Shown one piece after another: positions 5,438 through 9,565 of a DNA stretch of 9,565 nucleotides (position 1 is the first letter of the stretch; each line of letters opens with the position of its first letter). Where the stretch lies: NCBI GenBank assembly GCA_030146615.1, contig JASLBL010000720.1:1-9565 (forward strand). The letters run 5' to 3'. The stretch is from Actinomycetes bacterium. Lineage in GTDB: Bacteria; Actinomycetota; CALGFH01. The position numbers and the translations under genes were made by a program. The notes beneath the pieces were generated by a model. The model ran no database searches and was not told the origin of the DNA. It saw nothing but the letters and a program-made list of their open reading frames with translations.

Positions 5438-6763
5438 GTGGCAGTCGTCACCATGCGCCAGCTGCTCGAAGCTGGCGTCCACTTCGGGCACCAGACCAGG
5501 CGCTGGAACCCGAAGATGAAGCGCTTCATCTACGGGGAGCGCAACGGCATCTACATCATCGACCTGCAGAAGACCAGCACCGCCATCGAGTCGACCTACG
5601 GGTTCCTTCGCGACACCGTGGCCAAGGGTGGCAACGTGCTGTTCGTCGGCACCAAGAAGCAGGCCCAGGAGTCGATCAGGACTCAGGCCGAGCGGGTCGG
5701 GATGCCGTACGTGAACTTCCGTTGGCTCGGCGGGATGCTGACCAACTTCACCACCATCTACAAGCGCCTCCAGCGGCTCAAGGAGCTGGAGGCGATGGAG
5801 GCCACCGGCGCCACCGACGTGCTGCCCAAGAAAGAGGTCCTGCGGCTCGGGCACGAGCGCGAGAAGCTGGAGCGGAACCTGGGCGGCATCCGCGACATGA
5901 CCCGGCTGCCGGCCGCGGTCTGGGTGGTCGACACCCGCAAGGAGCACATCGCCGTGACCGAGGCGCGCAAGCTCGGCATCCCGGTGGTGGCGATCCTCGA
6001 CACCAACTGCGACCCCGACGAGGTCGACTACCCGATCCCCGGCAACGACGACGCCATCCGGGCCGGGAGTCTCCTTACCCGGATTGTCGCCGACGCGGTG
6101 GCCGAGGGGCTGCGGCTGCGGAGCGTGTACGCCTCCGAGGGGGCCGGCAAGGAGGGGGCGGCCGCGATCTCGGCCAGCCCGGCGGACGAGGAGCCCCTGG
6201 CCGAGTGGGAGCGCGAGCTGCTCGAGTCCGAGAGCGGCGACCAGGGCGAGACCGCCCGGTTCGGCCGCACCGACGAGGCCGCTGCATCGGCGACCCCATC
6301 AGCTGACCAGCCGGCCAGCTCCGGCCGGAGCGGGGCCCAGGGCGGCGGTGGCCGAGGCGCGACCCAGTCCCGGAGCGGGGCCAGGAGCGCGGGCCAGGGC
6401 AGGCCGGCCCGCGCGGCCGCCGAGGCAACGGCCGAGGCCGACTCGAGGGGCCCCGCTGGAGGCGCGGACAGCACCGACACCAGCTCTGCCGGCGATTCGG
6501 CAACCGCCGCCGGTGCCGAGGGCGCGGACACGTCCAGGGCCGAGCCTCAGGACACGACCCCGGCTGAGCCGCAGGACACGACCCCGGCCGAGTCGGAGGT
6601 CACCACCGACGCCGAAGGCGAAGGTGCGGCCGGTGCCGAGTCCGACGACACGGCCAACGCCGAGTCCGAGGCCACGACCAACGCTGAGGGCGAGGGGTCG
6701 GCCCAGGACGCCGCCGAGGTCGCCGCCGACCCCACCAACGAGACGCGGGAGCCCCGGGCCTAA
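5438..6763 (+). CDS. rpsB: 30S ribosomal protein S2 with a very long disordered C-terminal tail
   Basis: S2 binds the 30S head-body junction and is needed for S1 recruitment and initiation in many bacteria. The 441-residue product starts MAVVTMRQLLEAGVHFGHQT and continues with family motifs RWNPKMKRFIYGERNGIYIIDL (22-43), FVGTKKQAQ (69-77), NFRWLGGMLTNF (93-104), GGIRDM (149-154), VVDTRKEHIAVTEA (163-176) and ILDTNCDPDEVDYPIPGNDDAIR (186-208). The core ends near 230. Residues 233-441 are low-complexity: an acidic stretch around 250-271, a Gly/Arg/Ser-rich basic part (295-327), then a Glu/Asp/Thr/Ala-rich acidic part (365-441). Typical bacterial S2 has about 230-300 residues. GTG 5438 was chosen because GGGAGG (5426-5431) lies 6 bases upstream and the conserved sequence begins there; the frame stays open to 5252 but that part is unconserved leader. 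tsf follows, the classic rpsB-tsf pairing. Confidence 0.97.
   Translation: MAVVTMRQLLEAGVHFGHQTRRWNPKMKRFIYGERNGIYIIDLQKTSTAIESTYGFLRDTVAKGGNVLFVGTKKQAQESIRTQAERVGMPYVNFRWLGGMLTNFTTIYKRLQRLKELEAMEATGATDVLPKKEVLRLGHEREKLERNLGGIRDMTRLPAAVWVVDTRKEHIAVTEARKLGIPVVAILDTNCDPDEVDYPIPGNDDAIRAGSLLTRIVADAVAEGLRLRSVYASEGAGKEGAAAISASPADEEPLAEWERELLESESGDQGETARFGRTDEAAASATPSADQPASSGRSGAQGGGGRGATQSRSGARSAGQGRPARAAAEATAEADSRGPAGGADSTDTSSAGDSATAAGAEGADTSRAEPQDTTPAEPQDTTPAESEVTTDAEGEGAAGAESDDTANAESEATTNAEGEGSAQDAAEVAADPTNETREPRA
6539..6586 (+). repeat. 24-base tandem repeat (two copies) in the rpsB tail
   Basis: Two adjacent 24-base units encode AEPQDTTP twice (residues 368-383 of S2). They differ at two third-codon positions (GCC/GCT and CCT/CCG), so 22 of 24 bases match. 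A looser third start, AESEVTTD, follows. Looser duplication is also seen in TTDAEGEG (389-396) and TTNAEGEG (413-420). The tail therefore seems to have grown partly by in-frame duplication. Confidence 0.85.
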
Positions 6764-6777
6764 GGAGGCCCGGGCTC
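6749..6777 (+). terminator. Hairpin spanning the rpsB stop codon with a Shine-Dalgarno-like loop
   Basis: CCCGGGCC (6753-6760) pairs with GGCCCGGG (6767-6774). Three further pairs (6749-6751 with 6775-6777) follow a one-base bulge at 6752. The six-base loop TAAGGA contains the rpsB stop TAA, and loop plus stem read TAAGGAGG (6761-6768), a full Shine-Dalgarno match. No start codon lies within the next 15 bases and no T-run follows. It may act as an attenuator or 3' end marker between rpsB and tsf; that role is inferred. The rest of the gap to tsf (6778-6945) is C/A-rich, with an 11-base direct repeat GGCCCAGGACC at 6832-6842 and 6871-6881, and no gene. Confidence 0.45.
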
Positions 6778-6945
6778 GACAACCAGGGCCACACCAGGAC
6801 CCAAGCCACCAGACCAGGAACGGGGGACGAAGGCCCAGGACCGAGGTCGGGAGCCTGCCACAGGGACGGCGGCCCAGGACCCGGAGCAGGCCAGACCCCG
6901 CTGAAATCGGAACGAACAACAGAGCAGCAAGGAGCACCACCCGAC

Positions 6946-7554
6946 ATGGAGATCACGGCCGCTCAGGTCAAGGCCCTCCGCGATGCCACCGGGGCCGGAA
7001 TGATGGACTGCAGGAACGCGCTGCGTGAGGCGGGTGGCGACCTGGACAGGGCCACGCAGCTGCTGCGAGAGGCTGGCAAGGCGGGGGTCGAGAAGCGGGC
7101 CGGGCGTAGCACCACCCAGGGGGTCATCGACGCCTACCTGCATACCCCGGACCCGAACCTGCCGCCCAAGCTGGGCGTGCTCGTCGAGCTGGACTGCGAG
7201 ACCGACTTCGTGGCCAAGACCGACGAGTTCCAGCGCCTGGCCCACGAGATCGCCCTCCACATCGCCGTGGCCGACCCGAGCTACATCCGGCGGGAGGAGG
7301 TCCCCGAGGACGTGCTCGCCGAGGAGCGGGAGATCTACGCCAAGCAGGCCGAGGGCAAGCCCGAGCACATCGTCGAGCGGATCGTCGAGGGCAAGCTCAA
7401 GGACTACTACAAGCAGGTCGTCCTGCTCGACCAGCCGTACATCCGCGACGACAAGCAGACCATCCAGGACCTGCTCGACAGCTACTCGGCCAAGGTCCGC
7501 GAGAAGCTCGTGCTGCGTCGCTTCGCCCGTTTCAAGGTCGGGGAAGGAGCCTAA
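6946..7554 (+). CDS. tsf: Translation elongation factor Ts, short form
   Basis: EF-Ts is the nucleotide exchange factor that regenerates EF-Tu-GTP. The 202-residue product has the N-terminal UBA-like domain (1-50) with ALRDATGAGMMDCRNALREAGGD, then the core. The key contact motif TDFVAKTDEF (86-95) holds D87-F88, the residues that insert into EF-Tu near its Mg site. GKLKDYYKQVVLLDQPYIRDD (about 148-168) is the usual second signature. Length is about 70 residues less than recalled Streptomyces or Mycobacterium EF-Ts and close to Thermus (about 196), so one core subdomain and the coiled coil are reduced or absent. An insert of about 9 residues (TPDPNLPPK, 67-75) lies where most proteins have a short glycine turn. 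AAGGAG (6929-6934) is 11 bases before the ATG. The leader just upstream is A-rich and probably unstructured, which favours strong translation. Confidence 0.96.
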   Translation: MEITAAQVKALRDATGAGMMDCRNALREAGGDLDRATQLLREAGKAGVEKRAGRSTTQGVIDAYLHTPDPNLPPKLGVLVELDCETDFVAKTDEFQRLAHEIALHIAVADPSYIRREEVPEDVLAEEREIYAKQAEGKPEHIVERIVEGKLKDYYKQVVLLDQPYIRDDKQTIQDLLDSYSAKVREKLVLRRFARFKVGEGA

Positions 7555-7606
7555 CCGCGCTGCACCGGCTGGCCACCTCGACCATGGCACCGGCGCTCTT
7601 GGGGGG

Positions 7607-7633
7607 CTGTGGGGGAGCGAGCTCCCCCCACAG
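7607..7633 (+). terminator. Strong hairpin between tsf and pyrH (terminator or attenuator)
   Basis: CTGTGGGGGAG (7607-7617) pairs with CTCCCCCCACAG (7622-7633) around loop CGAG, giving 11 pairs with a single bulged C. It starts 53 bases after the tsf stop. No T-run follows, so the form is a T-less GC hairpin. It probably lowers or ends transcription of the rpsB-tsf unit before pyrH, which is an inference from strength and place. Confidence 0.5.
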
Positions 7634-7646
7634 GGATCGGGGGCTG

Positions 7647-7667
7647 CCGGTCGAAGCTGCCGACCGG
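7647..7667 (+). promoter_or_regulatory. Second hairpin in the pyrH leader
   Basis: CCGGTCG (7647-7653) pairs perfectly with CGACCGG (7661-7667) around a 7-base loop. It begins 14 bases after the previous hairpin and ends 16 bases before the pyrH Shine-Dalgarno sequence AAGGAGG (7684-7690). Two hairpins in series before a nucleotide-synthesis gene could suggest attenuation, but no alternative pairing or leader peptide is clear. Confidence 0.4.
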
Positions 7668-7698
7668 ATCGTCCTCGGGTGACAAGGAGGAGCTCACC

Positions 7699-8514
7699 AT
7701 GGCGTATCTGATGGCGGGTGACGAGAACCAGGCGGCCGAGGGCGGGGACGGCAAGCCGAAGTTCGAGCGGGTCGTGGTGAAGCTGTCGGGGGAGGCGTTC
7801 GCCGACTCCAGCGTCGGGTTCGGGCTGGACTACGAGAAGATCGACGGCGTGGCCAGGCAGCTGGTCGAGGTCCACGACCTGGGCGTGCAGGTCGCGGTGG
7901 TGGTCGGCGGGGGCAACATCGTCCGCGGGTCGGCCGCCGAGGCGGCTGGGATGGACCGGGCCAGGGCCGACTATATGGGCATGCTGGGCACGGTCATGAA
8001 CTGCCTGGCCCTCCAGGACGCGCTGGAGCGCCGGGGTGTCGTGACCAGGGTCCAGACGGCCATCCAGATGACCCAGATCGCCGAGCCGTACATTCCGCGG
8101 CGGGCCGTGCGCCACCTGGAGAAGGGTCGCATCGTCATCTTCGGGGCCGGAATGGGGGCGCCCTTCTTCTCGACCGACACCACCGCCGCCCAGCGGTCCC
8201 TGGAGATCGGCGCCGACGTGATCCTGATGGCCAAGAACGGGGTCGACGGGGTCTACGACGCCGACCCCAAGAAGCACCCCGAGGCGCGCAAGTTCGTCTG
8301 GATCGACTACCTGGAGGCGATTGGCCGCGAGCTGCGGGTCATGGACACCACCGCGCTGTCGTTGTGCAAGGATCATGACCTGCCCATCATCGTGTTCGAC
8401 CTGCTCACCGAGGGGAACATCCGGCGGGCGGTGTGTGGCGAGCCGATCGGCACGGTGGTCGGCCCGAACGACGCCGTCGAGGCAGACGAGACGCAGCGAG
8501 GGGAGCCAAGGTGA
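7699..8514 (+). CDS. pyrH: Uridylate kinase (UMP kinase)
   Basis: PyrH phosphorylates UMP to UDP with ATP in pyrimidine nucleotide synthesis; it is a cytosolic hexamer of the amino-acid-kinase fold. The 271-residue product shows VVVKLSGEAF (25-34), VVVGGGNIVRG (67-77), GMDRARADYMGMLGTVMN (84-101), PFFSTDTTAA (155-164), KNGVDGVYDADP (179-190) and MDTTALSLCKDHDLPIIVFDL (215-235), the usual order of motifs. The glycine loop reads GAGMGAPFFSTD where many members have GTGNPFFTTD, a mild change. ATG 7699 was chosen because AAGGAGG (7684-7690) lies 8 bases upstream. The frame is open to GTG 7609, but that part holds two strong hairpins and no conserved residues. About 20 extra residues precede the kinase core, and a short acidic tail (258-271) follows. 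The gene overlaps frr by 4 bases (GTGA), implying translational coupling. Confidence 0.96.
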   Translation: MAYLMAGDENQAAEGGDGKPKFERVVVKLSGEAFADSSVGFGLDYEKIDGVARQLVEVHDLGVQVAVVVGGGNIVRGSAAEAAGMDRARADYMGMLGTVMNCLALQDALERRGVVTRVQTAIQMTQIAEPYIPRRAVRHLEKGRIVIFGAGMGAPFFSTDTTAAQRSLEIGADVILMAKNGVDGVYDADPKKHPEARKFVWIDYLEAIGRELRVMDTTALSLCKDHDLPIIVFDLLTEGNIRRAVCGEPIGTVVGPNDAVEADETQRGEPR

Positions 8515-9068
8515 TCGAGGACACGCTCCGGCAGGCCGAGAGCAAGATGAGCAAGGCGATCGAGGTGGCCAAGGAGGAGTTCAGCGGGATCCGCACCGGC
8601 CGGGCCAACCCGGCCCTGGTCAACCGCCTGCAGGTCGACTACTACGGCACCCCGACCCCGCTCCAGCAGCTCGCCGGCATCTCCGCCCCCGAGGCCCGGC
8701 TGCTGGTGGTCTCGCCGTACGACCGCAACGCCACCTCCTCGATCGAGAAGGCGATCCGCAACTCCGACCTGGGCATCAACCCGTCCAACGACGGCCAGGT
8801 CATCCGCCTCGCCTTCCCGCAGCTCACCGAGGAGCGGCGCAAGGAGTACGTGAAGCTGGCCCGGCACCGGGCCGAGGAGGCGCGGACCAGCATCCGCAAC
8901 GTCCGCCGGCACGAGAAGAGCGAGCTGGAGCGCCTGGAGCGCGGCGGCGAGATCTCCCAGGACGAGCTGCGCCGGGCCGAGCAGCGCCTCCAGGGCATCA
9001 CCGACAAGTACGTGGCCGAGGTCGACAGCCTGCTCCAGCACAAGGAGCAGGAGCTGCTCGAGGTCTGA
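8511..9068 (+). CDS. frr: Ribosome recycling factor
   Basis: RRF splits post-termination ribosomes together with EF-G. The product has 185 residues, the standard length. Domain I helices carry SKMSKAIEVAKEEFSGIRTGRANPALV (11-37) and the C-terminal helices EERRKEYVKLARHRAEEARTSIRNVRR (107-133). The conserved arginines R129 and R132 in SIRNVRR, which contact 23S rRNA in E. coli RRF, are present. Domain II covers about 31-104 (YYGTPTPLQQLAGISAPEARLLVVSPYD). Start GTG 8511 overlaps the pyrH stop (GTGA), and GAGGGGAG (8498-8505) is 5 bases upstream inside pyrH. The frame extends upstream to 8433, but that lies within pyrH and is not used. cdsA begins 6 bases after its stop, so pyrH, frr and cdsA form a tight unit. 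Confidence 0.97.
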   Translation: MIEDTLRQAESKMSKAIEVAKEEFSGIRTGRANPALVNRLQVDYYGTPTPLQQLAGISAPEARLLVVSPYDRNATSSIEKAIRNSDLGINPSNDGQVIRLAFPQLTEERRKEYVKLARHRAEEARTSIRNVRRHEKSELERLERGGEISQDELRRAEQRLQGITDKYVAEVDSLLQHKEQELLEV

Positions 9069-9074
9069 GCGTCG

Positions 9075-9565
9075 TTGGCTGAGCCCGCCCCGCTCGACCC
9101 CGCCGGAGCCGGGGCGGGGACGCCACGGCGCGAGCGGGGCGCCCGGTCCGGGCGCAACCTGCCCCTGGCCATCGTCACCGGCCTGCTCCTGGCCGGGGTC
9201 CTGATCACCAGCCTGGTCCTGTCCCGGCCGGCGTTCGTGGTCCTCCTGGTCGGGATCGTCACCCTGGCCCTGGTGGAGCTGCTCTCGGTGCTGGCGGCCC
9301 GGGCGACCCGCCCGGCCCGACCGGTGGTCCTGGCCATGGGGGTGCTGCTGGTCGTCGGGGCCTACCTCGAAGGGCCGGCCGCGCTGTCGTTCGGGCTGCT
9401 GGCGACCATCCTGGCCGCGTTCGGCTGGTACCTGGTCGACCGGGGCCGCACCGAGGTCACCCGCAACGTCGCCGCCACCATCTTCGCGGTCGTGTACGTG
9501 CCCTTCATGGCCGCCCACCTGTCGCTGGTCATCGGCCGGGCCGACCACTACGTCGGCGCCCTGCT
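9075..9565 (+). CDS. cdsA: Phosphatidate cytidylyltransferase, N-terminal part (3' truncated)
   Basis: CdsA makes CDP-diacylglycerol from phosphatidate and CTP in the cell membrane. The 163 residues in the window begin with a Pro/Ala/Gly/Arg-rich cytosolic stretch (1-28), then GRNLPLAIVTGLLLAG (26-41), a typical start of actinobacterial CdsA. Hydrophobic segments lie at about 29-50, 53-75, 83-98, 102-121 and 132-153. The catalytic signature of the family is near the C-terminus, beyond the window edge, so identification rests on the N-terminal pattern and on position after frr. TTG 9075 was chosen: no other start in this frame lies between the frr stop and the membrane segment, and GAGG (9060-9063) is 11 bases upstream. 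Weak initiation from TTG and an early hairpin may keep the level low. Confidence 0.83.
   Translation, partial: MAEPAPLDPAGAGAGTPRRERGARSGRNLPLAIVTGLLLAGVLITSLVLSRPAFVVLLVGIVTLALVELLSVLAARATRPARPVVLAMGVLLVVGAYLEGPAALSFGLLATILAAFGWYLVDRGRTEVTRNVAATIFAVVYVPFMAAHLSLVIGRADHYVGAL
9086..9141 (+). promoter_or_regulatory. Nested inverted repeat in the first codons of cdsA
   Basis: CGCCCCGCTCG (9086-9096) is an exact inverted copy of CGAGCGGGGCG (9131-9141). Inside it CCCCGCC (9098-9104) pairs with GGCGGGG (9113-9119). The 18 pairs in all would form a very stable stem 11 bases after the TTG start, within the part of CdsA that encodes the non-conserved cytosolic leader. It could slow translation, end some frr transcripts, or be chance in a very GC-rich stretch. 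Confidence 0.4.

Noticed and set aside
5157..5519. ATG-started 120-codon frame between the M23 gene and rpsB
   Set aside because: It runs about 80 bases into rpsB in another frame, starts next to a run of nine G (5167-5175) and has no recognisable content beyond GC-rich composition.
7609..7698. Longer pyrH starting at GTG 7609
   Set aside because: The start lies within a strong hairpin, the added 30 residues are not conserved, and ATG 7699 has a perfect AAGGAGG at good spacing.
8433..8510. frr starting inside pyrH at 8433
   Set aside because: RRF is already full length (185 residues) from GTG 8511, which has its own Shine-Dalgarno sequence and a typical GTGA overlap.

Overview
This looks like an ordinary chromosomal housekeeping region from a high-GC actinobacterium (Actinomycetota). 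All genes lie on the + strand. Codons are strongly GC-biased at third positions, GTG and TTG starts are common, and the gene order comM-dprA-xerC-whiG-(M23 peptidase)-rpsB-tsf-pyrH-frr-cdsA matches, from memory, the arrangement in Streptomyces and (without whiG) Mycobacterium. The EF-Ts is a short form of about 200 residues, unlike the roughly 270-280 residues of Streptomyces and Mycobacterium. With the unusually long S2 tail, this hints at a lineage outside those well-studied genera, but I cannot name it.

Layout. Positions 1-648 hold the C-terminal part of a ComM/YifB-type Mg-chelatase-like AAA+ ATPase, cut by the window edge. It is followed 19 bases later by dprA (668-1993), the single-strand DNA-binding RecA loader, which has an unusual C-terminal tail. 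xerC (2118-3221), a complete tyrosine recombinase with all catalytic residues, comes next. A structured 102-base gap leads to a FliA/WhiG-family sigma factor (3324-4091). A 372-base stretch with no convincing gene precedes a secreted or membrane-anchored M23-like peptidase with a degenerate active site (4464-5141).

The second half is the translation, UMP kinase and phospholipid cluster. A structured leader of about 300 bases precedes rpsB (5438-6763), whose S2 core carries a disordered tail of about 209 residues. A strong hairpin spans the rpsB stop codon. tsf (6946-7554) follows, then a gap with two hairpins, then pyrH (7699-8514), which overlaps frr (8511-9068) by 4 bases. cdsA (9075 onward) is cut by the right edge.

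The genes fall into DNA uptake and recombination (comM, dprA, xerC), a developmental or motility sigma factor, a cell-envelope protein, translation elongation and recycling (rpsB, tsf, frr), UMP phosphorylation (pyrH) and the CDP-diacylglycerol step of phospholipid synthesis (cdsA). I see no CRISPR array, tRNA, rRNA, insertion sequence, prophage or defence system, and no evidence for a wholly new system. The points most worth a second look are the S2 tail, the hairpin with an orphan Shine-Dalgarno sequence at the rpsB stop, the degenerate M23 protein, and the structured leaders of whiG, rpsB, pyrH and cdsA.
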